A DNA stretch of 64,000 nucleotides from Taenia hydatigena (GCA_036345935.2 JADWOT020000004.1:4746168-4810167); one strand, 5' to 3'; positions 12,396 through 26,310 are shown, counted from the stretch's first letter. Notes: a model not told the origin generated them from the letters alone. A program made the numbers and translations.

Positions 12396-14087
12396 ATCGC
12401 CTCAGCAACTCCTCATCACAGGATAGCCTGAAGCTAGTCCATCAGTCAGTTGTCTTTGCCGTAGTTGAGACCATCATCGGCAGATGTAATCCTCAAGTGC
12501 AAAGTTGAAACAATAAATACTTAAAATCGGTCCAAACGAAACACAAAATTAATGTATTCCATAAACTCTCTCGATATCGCTAATCTAACAACCTTCTATT
12601 CCACGTGATGACTGTTCCTACTTTTCCAGAGTTGGTCATGTATTAGTAGGCTGCAACCAAGTAGAACTAAATTGTGGTCGCATTTACAGTCGATTTGTTT
12701 CCAAATTTGCACTTAACATTTCTAGCCACGTAATTTTGCTAACCCAGCCACTTTGATGGGTCGTCGTCTACAAGTTACTGAAACTTTATACCTAGCAATG
12801 GAAATAGGCCCGGTAGCCAAAAATATCCTTACACTCACCGTCCACCTGTTCCAGCGATGCTAACATAGTTGCTCTCTACTGGAGGGGCAGCTATTATTCA
12901 TGTGTCTGTTAACCAAAACTTTCACTATTAATTTTTGCTACAAGAACATGTTTTGAATGCCGTGGTGGATTAATGGAATCTATTAAAGCCATCTTTGAGC
13001 CTCTACTGGCGTGGATTGCTTTGAGCATCTTAATTCATTCAGGTGATAGAACGGGCATTTCAGCTCTGCAAAACGACGATACTAGATTGAAAAAATGAGG
13101 GATCGATCCCCACACAACAACATGTTGAAGCAGTACTTGGACCAAGAACTCCGATGTCGATTCCAGCATGGACAACAAAAGCATTGAAGTCTGTAGGGTT
13201 CAGTCATGTCGGTGACAAAGTAGCACAGATGTGTGGGTGGTGTGATCAAAATAGATTTGTTAAAGCAGTGTCCTGACCTGCTGCTCACAGCTAAATGCGT
13301 CATTACTCAACTCACTTGCACCAACTAGTCAGCCAGTCATTCGTTTGGCCACACCTATTAAGTCGGTGTTGTCCTAAGCTATTACAGCTTCACTTCCTTG
13401 ATAATGGTGATTCTGCATGGACGCAGTAGGCCAGTGGAGATCGAAATTCACAGACGCCCACAATTTGCCACTTACCCTAAGTGCAGAGTGATATGAACTC
13501 CCACAGTTGAGTCGCCGAGAGCAGCAGGTGCTTGAGCGTGCTTGTAAAGGCATATCCACACACCGGCTTAAGAAAAGGGCTGCTTAGCATTGATTCCACT
13601 GCCTAATCGCGAATGGACTGTGCCTGTTTTGTAATTCAACGCTTTCTCCTCCTCACGATAACTTTTTTCTTCCCACTTTCTACAATGTACCATCTCACCA
13701 TCGGGTGCTACATCCACTTCACGTTACAGAACACACAGAAGGCACCTTATCATTCGGCAGCCATCGACATTGGGACTAAGATCGGTGGATATGATCCTCA
13801 ATCACGTTAACTTTTGCATAAGATGAGTCTTGGGACTGGCATGATTGCCGAGTAGGCTTACCGCGTTTCCTAAAGTTACCGGATGGTATCGATTTGGCTA
13901 CATTGTGCAATTGTGAGGTAGTCATTGCTGCTGGCTTCCAACTTGTTAAGGGCTGAGTGAATGCTTGCCACGTCGTACATACTGCTGCGTAAATTTGCGC
14001 AATATCTGATTGTTACTGAGAAGAAACAAGTGGTATGCGCGAATGAATTGAACTAATTGTCAGTAAGGAGCTTTCAACTTGCCGACT

Positions 14088-14205
14088 AACATGGATGAAT
14101 GTGAATGAATTAGTGAGTGGGTGAAAGGAGAGTAAGCAGGCTTGGATTTGCTCTTTCTAAAGTTGGTGCTGTTTGCTCATGCTTCCAAGTGCTCTATGAA
14201 CGGGC
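14088..14205 (-). repeat. Internal C family F2, minus copy
   Basis: Read on the minus strand, a GCATGAGCAAACA block is followed about 40 bp later by CCTGCTTACT and a CATTCA/CACTCA-rich stretch. The same order appears on the plus strand at 16,636-16,745, making a diverged inverted pair within C. The pair is present in C2 and C3 as well, so it predates the C duplication. Confidence 0.5.
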
Positions 14206-14238
14206 AAAAGTAAGCATGTGAGCGATGCCACAATTCCT

Positions 14239-14251
14239 CACACACACACAC
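14239..14251. repeat. (CA)n microsatellite, short allele in C1
   Basis: About six CA units. The same site has about 11.5 units in C2 (29,674-29,696) and about 15.5 in C3 (35,886-35,916). Confidence 0.9.
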
Positions 14252-14847
14252 CGAATTGGCCTGTCTCACGACTAGTCAACCTGAGTTGGAATCATAATCA
14301 CCTGGATGGATTAGCGAGCTGTCATTACTCGTGATTGCTCTGTGTGTTGTAATGTGGAAGCATTTATATCGTCTATTTCTTAATCAAATCAACATCAACT
14401 AGTGGTATTTAGCTCAGGCACTAAAACTCAATTGTTCGTCATCACTGTCAATTTCATTTGCTTGGTGGACGGAAAATTGTCCTGATGGAGGTCATGCTCC
14501 GCCATTTAGAATTAAACACTGCTGACTCTTTCGGACGTTTAAGCGCTCAACATTCTTTTCGATTGGGAGAAGTCGATTTCCACTCCCTGTTTTCCTCAGC
14601 ATATGACGCTATTCCCGTGCTCCAGACAGGCAGGCATGCCACTTTAACTAAGTCAATATAAGTACTGCAGTTCACATCATGTAATGTGGACTGCTAATCA
14701 TGTCCTCTGTTTGTAAAGCGAGAATTTGACATGATAAATGACAAATGGGACGGCTTCGATGCATCTAGTGGCCAAAAGTTGGTGCAGCAGCCAGTGGAAG
14801 AGCGATATGGGGTGATAAATGGGAAGAGGAAGGTTGACCCGAGTTAG

Positions 14848-15275
14848 CAAAAGTATCGGGTCAATTCCACAAGAGTAAACAACTGATGTGAGGCGAAGTG
14901 GACCGTCTCCTGCTCTCTGCAATGCAGCGCAATTTGTGCTGCAAGTGCATGAAAATGGTACTGAGCAAGATAGTGAATGGCATAATTTAGCATGAAGGAC
15001 CCAAGTGTGTAATGTTTGCAAAACGGCCCAGTGTCTAGGTCGATATGCTCATGCGCTTTCACCAGCACAGTTTCACTTTGACGACAAAAGTCGCTGCCAT
15101 TCTGCGAGTCAGCGGAAATTGTTGTGCACACACGCACACACAGGGTTGCATTGCTGAGAGCGATAGAAGTTTGGGTGTGCTCGTAAAGCCACGCGTGCAC
15201 GTCGGCTTAGGGGATGGGCTACTTCGCACACATTGTCTACTCTCGTGGACTTCACCCTCCCTGCGATCCGACACT
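14848..15275. repeat. Diverged inverted pair inside C (F1 copies 2 and 3)
   Basis: The minus-strand copy at 14,848-14,910 and the plus-strand copy at 15,211-15,275 belong to family F1. Weaker similarity continues inward between them: a shared CCATT start, GTTGCATTGC/CTGCATTGC, and AGAGCGAT/AGAGCAGG. The stretch therefore looks like an old palindrome centred near 15,050. Confidence 0.45.
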
Positions 15276-16635
15276 CTTGCCGCCTCGCCTCTAACGTTCT
15301 TTAACACTTCATTGTTGAGTCCTACGTCGGTGTCCTCTCATCCCATCACTCGCTCGTCGTTGTTGTCATGGCAGTGATGATCAGTAGATAGGTCCCTCAG
15401 TAACGTCGATGCGTAAGGCAGTTGAAATTTCAAACGAATGCAAATGCCAATTAGCATTATTGCTGCGTTAAACCATCTCAGTGGTGCCAATGCATCCACA
15501 TTACACTCCAAGTGGTAGTCATTGCAACTAGTTCCAGGATTCCTCAAGTCTGCACCAAGCCCAGCCTAGTCACTTCGAATTATGCTTAGTGTCATTTTTA
15601 TGCGTTTGTCGAAGCACACTTGCAGGGGCAAGTTATGTCAGCCGAGTATTTTGACGATGTGGTAAAGACCTCCTTGCAAGATGATGGATTGCAAATCAGG
15701 ATCCCTACTCGAATAAGTACACCAACTATGAGACAGAATTCAAGGAAGTGTGTAGCATCCTATGGAAAAATTGACCGCACACTGCTAGGCATAGCAACCA
15801 CTGCAACGATAAGCAAAGTTTCCGTCCTACGTGTGCATCCACACAAACAGATTACCTAGCCAACTTTTACTCGTTTCTCCGTTTGTGGCACTCTCAAATC
15901 GTGATAGAAATAAAGTCAGCGATTGCGCCCGCCTGACTGGTCACATAGTGTTCTAACCTTCTCCCACGCACATTTCGATCCAGTGTCTAATGATCAAACC
16001 ATTTCCTATTTTCCCACCTTTGCATCTATCTGCCAAATTTTTAAGCAGTATGAATGTAAGTGTGCAAGCTTTCGTACTATAGACTTGGATTTGGTGCTCA
16101 TACCTTACGTATTTTATGCTGGTTGTAAAGATGGCCTTCCTGTCTCGTGTACTGTCATGTTTAGAGTCATTTTGCAGAGGCCGCATACGTACACGTAGAT
16201 TGCTGACAGCCGAAACACAAAATAAAATAAGTTAAGTGCAGTTTTATTTAAATAATCCAGACGGGCTAGGCGCGTCTGACCCAAGAATCCCGCTTCGTTC
16301 CCGGTGATAAACGTTCGAAACGGTTTTGGAGATCGAAATTTAATTGTCAGCCAGCTAGGCATGATGGATAGTGAATGGTGTGGTTAAGTAGGGAAGCAGC
16401 ATACTTAGCGCTTGAGTGGGTTGAAATCAGTTAACTTTGTTTGATTGGGAATTATGCAAGTTGGACGTGTCACCTCTGTGGGATGCAAAGCAGTCGCAGG
16501 CAATGACGCGTTAATAATGTTCGGGAATGCTCATGATCCCGTCGCAGGATGAGTAATCGTGAGAGAGTCGAAAACAAAAGGCATGAAGAAATATATCATT
16601 TCTCTCACGCTCACTACAGCTCACTGCAGATTAAG

Positions 16636-16745
16636 AGGAGGCATGAGCAAACAAGCAGTGCTACTGACAACAACTTCGAGAGGAGCAACCTGATCCTGCT
16701 TACTTTTCTTTCATTCACTCACCCACTTCACCTTTACCCATGTGA
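16636..16745 (+). repeat. Internal C family F2, plus copy
   Basis: Partner of 14,088-14,205, in the opposite orientation. Shares the GCATGAGCAAACA block, the CCTG..CTTACT block and the CATTCACTCACC-like tail. Confidence 0.5.
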
Positions 16746-17837
16746 AACATGTTTTAAAAAACCCTCACCTGACAATGTGATGTAGTGCAACAGAGACAGC
16801 TAAAGCCCAAAAGTCCACAATGTAACAGGAGACCACTCTGAAACTCCCAAATCTATTACTGACGCTTTATGTTGGGTATGTTAATTTACACTTGAGTAGT
16901 AAATGCTCCATTGGCCCTTGGTGATTTGGAGCATTTTAGATTCTTCTTTGGTACTCCGATTTAAATCACATCCACTCGCTCTTACCTGCCGTTGATAAGA
17001 ATAACTGCATTTGAGTCCTCTGCTTTTGTTATTCGGAAGTGAGCTTAATAGGGTCAAAGATTAGGCACATCAACTTTGGTTACAGCAATTATCTATATGA
17101 AAATCGGATGATAAGTCAGAGAGCAACTGGCACTTTTCGAGCTGTGTTCTTTCCTACAACCACGGGAACCGATGGCTTTAGTGCATCATAAATGGTCGCA
17201 CCGACATCAACATCTATTGGCACCCTGGAAACTGGGACCGTGACGACTTGGCACCTCATCCATCCATCGCATTGCTCAATCCAGCACTGTTTGAGAGATG
17301 GGCTACTATGGGTGTATCCTCCAACGACGAAGGCTCCCCTCAGCGTAATAAATCACAAGAAAAAGACCCTACTTGGTTCTGACCACTTTGATGTGCTAAG
17401 ACATCTACACGACCTACCAATCAAGATCGACTGGGCTCAGGTGCATTACGCTGCCGCGTCCCTGAACATTCAGCAGCCATTACTAAAAACCGTGCCCCTT
17501 CTCCTGAATTCGCCAAGTTATACTTATCCTCTTGATAATGGCTGCAGAAGAATCTGAGGTTACAATAGCCAAAAATGCGCAAACGTAGCCAACGCTTTTA
17601 GAGGGTTATTACCTTGCTTGCCCAACAACATGAACAACAACAACAACAGTAGCTTTTAATCAATATTCTAAACCGGTTCTGGCAATCGAGTAGTTCAGCA
17701 TAGACAACTGCATTTGAGGGCGCTTCTCTTCGATTAGGTTTCCTTGGCATCAGCTGCATAAATATACATACATAAATATATAGATACGACTGGAACACGT
17801 TTTTGTAGCACTGATTTTACAGTATACTGCAGTTACT

Positions 17838-17990
17838 GCTACCAGATTGAACACGCTGGGTTTTGATGGGTAAGGCATCGCAACATACGCCGTGACCCGC
17901 ATGAATTTTTGCTGCAATTTATAGCCCTTACCTCCAAATAAGCTTTAGTCTCAAGTCAAACGAGCAGTATAGGCACCTCTTTCCAGTTAA
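17838..17990 (-). pseudogene. Decayed translated motif family, copy in C1
   Basis: Read on the minus strand this gives LFGGKGYKLQ, then VAMPYPSKPSVFNLVAV, parallel to the reading in A at 2,830-2,950. The C3 equivalent (39,469-39,570) has lost one A and is frameshifted, though the downstream part still reads SYPSTSSVFNLVAV. No complete gene is visible. Confidence 0.4.
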
Positions 17991-18681
17991 TTAAGTTGAA
18001 ACCGTTTTCGCTGAGGTGCAATAAGCAGACTTGCTTAGAATTGTTCTTATTAACCTGACACACCTCATGTGGTTAATGCAATCTAAGCATACGTGACATC
18101 TCATTGTCAAATTGCCACTATCACAGCAGGTTGGCACAACAACCAGCAAGTTCACTATGCATCTCAGCGCTTTTCCGTGTATACGCTGACGACTTTGGGT
18201 TAAGCGGGCTTGTTGGAATCATTGACTTAGAACAAATAGGTAGCCTGATGGTCAGTGCCGAAAGATGATGCCGATCATTGTGAACACTATGGACAATGGG
18301 GGTTCCATGATTTGGTGCAAGTGCGTTTGAAGAAGGGAAACATTGGGTCAACTTATGAAAGTTTTTGGGACTAAAGAAGAAGGGAGGCGAGTCATCGGAC
18401 AATGGCTTCACTTACATCCACAGCAATAAAATCATTCTTGTCCTCGGCTGCACAACTGTGTCTAAATTATCCCACTGGAAGTCAGATTTCTTCTTGGCAC
18501 ACAAATTTTTCGCATGACTTAACTTTTAGGTGCGGTTGCAGAATATTCACTCGTGCTCTCTCCGTTTCGACGCTACTGGGCTATGAAAAGCAGACATTTA
18601 ATGTGGATCAGGGCACAAAAATATAATTAATCGTGCTGAATTGATTTCCATCATAGTGAGACACAAGAGCGTTGTTAAGGT

Positions 18682-18781
18682 NNNNNNNNNNNNNNNNNNN
18701 NNNNNNNNNNNNNNNNNNNNNNNNNNNNNNNNNNNNNNNNNNNNNNNNNNNNNNNNNNNNNNNNNNNNNNNNNNNNNNNNN
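18682..18781. other. Assembly gap (100 N)
   Basis: Exactly 100 Ns, a common placeholder for a gap of unknown length. It truncates C1 on its right side. C3 continues beyond the matching point, but the sequence right of the gap does not match it. Confidence 0.99.
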
Positions 18782-21700
18782 ACATTATTTCGTTATAAGG
18801 CACAGACGGTTTTAGAACCGCCTTCAGTTGGCACGTTTGGTCTCCCCCTACAAAACATCCTACCCTGTTGCTTTACTATCACTTGCTTTTAAGTCTTTGT
18901 CCCTGGCACCTTCCCCTTAGAAGCATTACGAAATTTTCTCATGCAAAGGCACAGCACTCACAGCCGATACTAACGAACGAAATGCTAAGCCTAAGCAATC
19001 AAATCGACCGAAAGACACCGAAAACACCCACCTCAATTGCCCTTCCAAGACCATTGGATGCCCGTGTAACGCCATAAGAGAACCACGCTGGAATGAAATC
19101 AGACACACATGTATGCATAAATGCATTCCCCGTGTGCTCGACGATATGCAAATAAGCAGACATCCGTAAAATGGAGATGTGGATTTAGGGAGTGGGGGAA
19201 ATAACCGATGACATGCTTGAGTGAAGCAGAACAGGTGACGTGGCACAATGTACACAGGGTAGAGCTTCAGGCCGTCGTGCCTTCCAGTTTTGTTGAACAA
19301 AGCGATTAGGAAGGGGACACATTATATACGTTTGACATGGGCGAAGCCAAATGACACGGTGTAATAGTAGGAGAAGCCACCAAGAAGCATTATTAAAAAA
19401 AGTAAAACGAAGCCAGCGCCCATGGATTAAGTAAGATGAATGTGTATTTGTTCCTAGATTTTCCAATAAAGTGCTGAAGAGGTCGCATGGATAAAAGGGT
19501 TAGGTCGATCCCAATTGTGCTTCCATGCCAAAGCTTTGACGCCCACGGATCACTCGTGCGCTACAACCCTAGCAAAATAAAATCGCGTCTGTATGTTGTT
19601 GCTATGAAACACAGGGGAGCTGATGATGTTGTACGCATAGAAGAAGACCTTGGAACATGGTGACGTGCAAATAAGTGGAGTATAACAGAGAGCAAGAGAT
19701 GAGCCTAATCAACAAATCGACTGCACTTCAATGACATGGGAGGGTGGATGGTATAATGAATGGGTCGATGCAAAGGGCAGTAAGGTCGTGTAGATCAGTG
19801 TGTAGGTCTATTTTATGATGACAGTGGGCTAAGACAGAACCGTAAACGGTAGTGCGGGAGGCTACAGTAGCCACCAACTGACTGTCCTCCTTTCCATTTC
19901 CATTAAACGACTTATCAGGCGATACCACTGCCTACGTAGCTGCAGCCAGCGTTGTGTGGTTCGGTTGCTGATCTGATGTTGTCAAGGGTCAGAGCCTTTG
20001 TTGAGTGTAGGAGAAACTGTCAGACGCTGCAAGGTGACGCCAGAGTGTTTCATACAAATCATAAATTGTGGTCGTAGGGCAGCACATAAAGAGGATAAAC
20101 TAGCAGTGCTTACAATGTTTTGAATGATCAAGGGACACCGATTCGCATGCCACTCTAAATTGGTTGCAATGGTTGGAGCAACCAGTGCAGATATCTACAT
20201 CAGCGATGGTGGCAGCGATGATGGAGTCGACCACGCATTTGGTTGTTGAAGTGCACCAAACAAGGCGGAGAATGTGAGAAAGGTGAGTGAATGCCAAATG
20301 ATCTTGAGGTGGTAGTGGTGTAGCAAATGGATGATTTAGTTGAGGACTTAACAAAGTGGCGACAGCTGTAGCAGTTACTAATTACTTGTAGTAAAAGGCT
20401 ACATTTAAAAAGCACAACTTGTAATGCAAATGCAAATGAACATAAGTCATCGTAGCTGGAGAAGTGAAACCTTAGCCTAGTTGAGATGGGTTTCTTTTAC
20501 ATTGGTTAGGAAGTCGAGTGATGCGTAGTTTAGTGAAAAAATATTATTAATGAACGGCAAAATTATTCTGCGCTTAAAAAGGAACTATTTTTGACGTATT
20601 TCTTTGTCCGTAAATATAAAAATATGCAATTTTTACACTTACTGCGGCACAGATGAAAAATTTAGATGGAGGAGTGTTCTTAATGATGGCTGATATGGCA
20701 TGCGTAGAAGTTCATCCCTTCTGACATGTTGGAGAGCGCTGTTTCTGATAGTCAATTTGCTGTTGAGGCGGAATGGGTCCAACTTCCTTCCCTAAGACTC
20801 ACTAATTTACCCCTCACGAGGAACATAAAAGCAACCATTTTGAATCCGATTTTACTGCAATGGAAGGAGGGCCATTGGCCGCATCTGTATGAGCACATTC
20901 ATTTCAGGCACACTTTTGTGTCTTTGACCGTACTGTGGGGTGTACCCTTCTCCCTTATGAGGCAAAATAACTTCAAAATTGTTAAGGGCTTTTTGGGACA
21001 ACTGTGCTGTATTTGCTTACAAAGGGAACCGTGACGAAGGTTGGTGACTTTCGAAATGGTTTCTGTTCACCTTCAATGCCTTTAAATGAGAGCACAATTG
21101 ACGAGGAAGTGCATTGCCTTGGCGGCAGATGAATGGGATCTAAGGGACTAGCCATCGCATCCTATAATATTCATTAAAAGTAGAGGTCTTCAGAAGCACC
21201 TGCTCTACTTTTCTATACGATGATAGGTAGATGGTCTATCCACTCGAGCACTTCTACTCTGATAATGATTTATGTGACCAGTACTCTAAAATGGAACCAG
21301 AACCGGAGACCTTGTTCTGCTTCAGTCGCCTGACATTGGCAGATAGTTTGTGAGATCAAACTGTGGGGTGGACGGCGCCTAAAGGTCCCGAGGGCAGGTG
21401 TAGTCAGCTCACAACTGCTAAGCAGGGCGTATTCTATCAGTGGAAGGTGCTACGCATTGAGTCATTTCCCTTACAGGCACCTTGCTGAACCATTGCGGTG
21501 CCATCGTGTAGATCTGCTGAAAATAGATTTCGCCTGCAGTTGGTTGCCATTAAATGTCGGGTTTCAGCTCCTTTTTGTGTTAACATTTTCATGAATGCAC
21601 ATTCTGGATGCGCAATCCGATAAAGCATTCAAGATTGCAAGCATAAACAAAGAATTGCTAACAAAGAAGTAATTAGAGGAGAGAGATGGGAAATGAATGG

Positions 21701-24700
21701 TCGAATTAATTTAGCCATGGTTGTCGCTACATCCGCTGTCGCTGCCGCTATTAATTAAGGAATGTGTTGGGTGCGTAACCTTTCACCAAGCATTTCGGCT
21801 TAAACTTACTTTTCATTACTATACCTCAGTCCACACCCATCGCGATTTAGGTGCGCACTTCGTTCCACATAGCCAAGAATTTGTCTTTGTGCATTCGGAA
21901 TGTAAGGCTAACGCCAATACACTGGCTGTGGTTTTCTTTATTATGGCATCAAGTTCATTGGTGTTGTTGAATGGTAGTTAAATCACAAGTTGCTCCTTGG
22001 TTTAATTTAGCACCATCAAGGAAAGCTCATCCGTATATGGCGCCATCATAACTGGTTAAACGTTTGGGACTTATTAAGCCTATCTTCGCAACACATGAAA
22101 CAACGTTTTCGAAGCAAATTCTAAATGCCTGCCTGACTTCGGAATGCGCTCCGAACTTAGAGTTTTTAATGCATGATGCAAAACGTACATTCAATGAGTG
22201 AGACAAGGACGATGACGACATGAATGCCTTTAACCAAGGGATCTCCTTCTTGCTTGAGTTGTTTATTGCTATTGAGTTCATATATTTTCGATTTCTTTTG
22301 AATTTTATACCACATCTCATTGACTTTAGCTACAGACCCATTGTACTAGATTTCTGCGTCTTAAAAGTGTCTTTATATGCCTTCTATTCTGGGAATTTTA
22401 CATACTAACCCCAAATTATGCTCGGCGTTTGAATAGCTGTACCTGGACTTAGCGTTATACTGCCCTTGACTTCCCAACGCACCTGTCTCTGCGTTTGTCA
22501 AGAGTGTATTAAACACTATTGGATAAATCAAGTAAGTCAACTCTTCCGCACTGTGTGTTAAGACGATTATCTTAAATTTTGTGGTAGAATCCGCCTTGAC
22601 TGATAGGATGCATCACAAATGCCCTTGACTCCTGCATCTTGCGACGCTTTTGGATGAGTTTCATAGCAACGATTATGCTTATTTGCAGTGAATATGTCCA
22701 TCTACAGTGCCTGGATAGCACAAGCCTAACACCGGATTCTGGAATAACCTAACTCGCTGCTACTTTGACTAAACGGAATTCGAGAATTCCACTTAACAGG
22801 CCACCCTATTTCGAAATGGAGACCTTATAAAGTCAACGCACTCATTGAAGACGTTGAAAAGGTGATGCTTGAACTATGGCATGATGGTTCTCCCACAATT
22901 AAGTATTAGGGCTCGAACCAGTACCGAATACAATTGACTTGTTATTTTAATTTGCTGATTCCCGTCTATTAGGTTTTGTCCATGCACACGATCACCAAAT
23001 CCTGCTAGTCCACCAATTCCAAAGCCAAGCAAGCCTCTAGTCTCTTGGTGGTTTTTAAACTTAACCGCTTTAATGTGCTAAATGCAAACGAGCAACTCGC
23101 CGTCAATTTTTGTGATTGAATAGTCGCATAGTTCATGTCTGTCAACTGCTTATTCCATGCACGCCAAATAATGGAATCGATTCATCACATCGTTTCTTCT
23201 TCGTCTATTGACAATGCGTTCCACGTAGCGTGTCTGCTTAGCGTTTCATATAGGTCCAATTAGCTGCAAGTCTTTATTCCTGAATTAAAACTGGCTTTGT
23301 TCAGTTCTAATTAGCGTTTCGGTATTACCTGATGCCTTGGTCAAGCAGCGCTGTTTGATCTATCGATAGAGCTCAAATGTAGACGGGTCTTGTAAATGAG
23401 TGAAGCTGAATAAGTTAAATTCCTCTCAATATGTCAAGGAGCAGCAACTAAATTGGGATGAATTGACCCATTAACTGAAATTAGGAGCACTCCTTTCGCT
23501 GTTACGAATGGCGACGTTTGCTATGAGGTACAAGTTGTTGCCTCATTTGGCGTACTAAACTCTGTGATGGGACTTCTCACTACATGTCTCTCACGTCAAA
23601 ATATGTCTTACTGTGCATTTAGCAGGTGCGTACCACACAGTTCTTTGTTGTTCGATCTATTACCTTTACGTGCGTTAGTCCTCCTGTACAGTTTCTCTTC
23701 AAATGTCCAGTTACAGGGCCAAAGAGTCTAACAGTACAGTTTGAAAAGACATTGTGGGAGACGATAATGTCCAAAATCGTACGAAATACCTCAATCATGA
23801 GCCAACGAGATCAGGAGGACGCTCTGCTTGTTGGTACTCGTGTAGTAATTTGATGAGGAACCATATTATGATAGGAAAGGACAATACTGTTAGCAAGGGC
23901 AGGAATGACTGCCAGTTGGAAATGCCTGGTCTGTTTAGGCATGCTCATCCAGCCTCCATTCGGGTAATAAGTAGTGATTTCGTGCTCTGTAGCAAGAATC
24001 ATGCAATGCATTTCCACTCTTTGCATGCAGTCACTTCACTAATCATCATTAATTTGTTGATGCCTCCACCAAGCAGCGCTGTTTGACACACCGTCAGAGC
24101 TTAAATGCCAACGAAAGGTGTCACCTAGGGTTGATCGCCAAAGAGTAGCCCAGAGTGGACTGAAAGTCTCAGTCAATCGAACGTAAAACAGCGGAAGCAA
24201 CGTAACTGCACACCTTCACTCAGATAATGAGCGCCCGTTGTGCTGTAGACGCTTCACTGCATAAGGCTTATAAGGAAAGCACAAAATCCACTAGTTTATT
24301 TCTGATGAACGTTGCACACAAAAAGGTATTTTCTCCTTCAGGATAGACACAGACCAGATAGAAGCTGATGCATTCACTCAAGCCAAATGCCATTCGGACA
24401 GGATAATTTGTTTCTAGCCACAAAAATTTGCTCCCAACTCCGACAAGCCTTGCTATGGGAGGAGCCCAATCCAGTTAAAACTCTCTGCAAAGTTCAATGA
24501 TTGCCGAATTAAAATTGGCATTACCCAAACCTCAGCTGAAGCAATCTTTAACTTTAACTTCCTTATTAACCGCTCTGACACACAGTTGGCATCACTGCGA
24601 ACAATGCGCAGACAATCCAATGAGGGTACGGTTATTTGTGTTTTGTAAAATAAAATCGTGATTTACAACGAAAATCATTTCATCTTCATTAGCGCCGTCA

Positions 24701-24759
24701 CAGCTGCCTACGCCGATCTAATACAGATGAAATGTCGTTTGTGCTTCTGCTTTTCTGCC

Positions 24760-25130
24760 ACTAGCCACCCGTGTGATTGTGGTTAGGCGACGAATCAAAC
24801 CTCGAATCACAGAGGAAATCAAGATTAGCGTTGATAACACCTAAACACACACGCACATGTGGGTGACCCTTCGTACTTGAGTTTAAACTGGTGACTCACA
24901 CGCATACAAAGGGTGGTGATCTTCGTCGTGCTGTTTTTTCATCGCATCGACAGCTGGCAGACCCGCTGTCCGTCTGCACCTCGTTTGTTTCTTATTCACC
25001 TGCCTGCCTGCATGCCTGCGTGTCCGCCCGCCTCATTATCTGCCCTCACCCTCAGTCGGTAGAAATGCAGATCGCATTTATCCATAATAGCAAATGAGAG
25101 AGCCAGCGCGTTTTGACTGCATGACTGAAT
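24760..25130 (+). repeat. Diverged direct repeat, unit 1
   Basis: Matches 25,735-26,120 through ordered landmarks: GTGTG-ATTGT followed by AGGCGACG and TCAAAC, then AAACTGGTGACTCAC with CATACAAA, then GAAATGCA and CCATAAT. The offset is about 0.94-0.99 kb, with many indels, so this is an old tandem duplication. Confidence 0.6.
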
Positions 25131-25734
25131 GCTTTCATCCGGAATGGGGTCATGGGAATGACCACTACACCAAACCCACTGACAAATTAGCACGTAGGAT
25201 AGATTATCCCTTCCACCTCAACCGTCAGCGAAGCATAATCCTAATTAGAACATTCGGATTCGCATTTCTAAAATGTTAGCAAATACGAGCATGGATTGTT
25301 GGACTAGCAAAGACAAACACGCAAACGTGGTTACCTTAGACTAACTACCAGTGCTACTACCGTCACTGCTAATTTGAATTCTGAACACTAGTAAAGCAAT
25401 CCATGTGCATAGGAATCCGAGTTGATTCGATTGCATCTATCATTACGCATTTGGAAATTCTGGCAAAAGCACGATGAATGATGTACCACAAGGAAGTTAG
25501 GGTAAAGAGCAATGGAAATTCGAGGATCCAAGTCCACTCTCACTCAATACCACCGTTAGCATAAACCACCTGCAGACATTCCGATGCTTGCATATCTGCA
25601 TCTACTTCACAAAACAAATCCAAATCAATCACATCGCCCTCTTCATCTTTACTAGCAGTATCACATGCGTCTTTACTGATCTCTCATTAATGAAAGCAAC
25701 GGTGCCATTTGTACTTGCGCCTTTCCAACCACTC

Positions 25735-26120
25735 CGCCTCTACTCCCAACCATGTGTGTGGGATTGTCGTAAGGCGACGCGTCAAACAATGAATAGCAAT
25801 CAGGGTGGAGATCAGCGCATGAGGTCAAACTGGCGACTCACGCACATACAAATGGGAGCGAGCTTCGCTGTGCTCATTCCCCTCGTCGCAGCGACAACTG
25901 ACGGAAGTGGGGTTCGTCTGCTCCTCCTCCACCTCCCCCTCATCCTCCCCCTCCTTTCCCTCCTATTCTTAATTCGCCCACCACACGCAGCCAAAAGATG
26001 TCAGAGAAAGCGCTGTAAGTTGCATTATTGCATCTGATTTCTTCTGCACGCGAAATGCATTTGGTCACATCCATTCTCCATAATCAATAAACAGACGAAT
26101 GCGATGTTCTGCATGGATGA
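25735..26120 (+). repeat. Diverged direct repeat, unit 2
   Basis: Second unit of the pair with 24,760-25,130. It contains an extra pyrimidine-rich CTCCTCC/CCCCTC tract near 25,918-25,975 that unit 1 lacks. Confidence 0.6.
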
Positions 26121-26310
26121 GGATTTTCCCGCCCTCCCACACGCAAAGATGTCATCAACTCGTACCACCACCAATGAATATGGTGGTGATTCCAATGCTG
26201 CTGCCTGTGCTGCTTCTTCGCATTCTTCCCCATTCCCCTCGTCCTCTACACGGGCATTCTATGTCCACAGGTACCACGTGCATTATTAATGGTCCTTTAA
26301 GCGCATTTAA

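Larger units (their letters stand above)
8931..18681 (+). repeat. Large duplicated unit C, copy C1
   Basis: Matches 30,596-40,455 in the same orientation at about 98% by eye, with small indels. C1 keeps an 18-bp stretch near 9,816 that C3 lacks (flanked by CAGG direct repeats) and a 34-bp stretch near 15,980-16,015 that C3 lacks. It lacks about 130 bp that C3 has near 40,160-40,290. The right half (13,337 to about 17,620) also matches 26,311-30,598 inverted. Homology on the right runs straight into the assembly gap, so the true end is unknown. Open frames up to 121 codons change by missense and frameshift between the copies and are not called as genes. Confidence 0.95.
18782..26310. other. 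Single-copy stretch without a recognisable gene
   Basis: No copy elsewhere in the window. The longest open frames are about 100-150 codons (for example 20,726-21,034 plus, 25,588-26,037 plus). They are not supported by family similarity or by a consistent splice pattern. The right part contains a diverged tandem duplication (24,760-25,130 and 25,735-26,120). Confidence 0.55.

Noticed and set aside
14698..15021. 107-codon minus-strand frame kept in C1, C2 and C3
   Set aside because: The copies are about 98% identical DNA, so an open frame is easily retained. Differences are mainly missense, and no domain is recognisable.
22909..22920. TGGTTCGAGCCC on the minus strand, resembling a tRNA B box
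   Set aside because: Neither a T-arm stem nor an acceptor stem can be formed around it, and no A box lies at the right distance.
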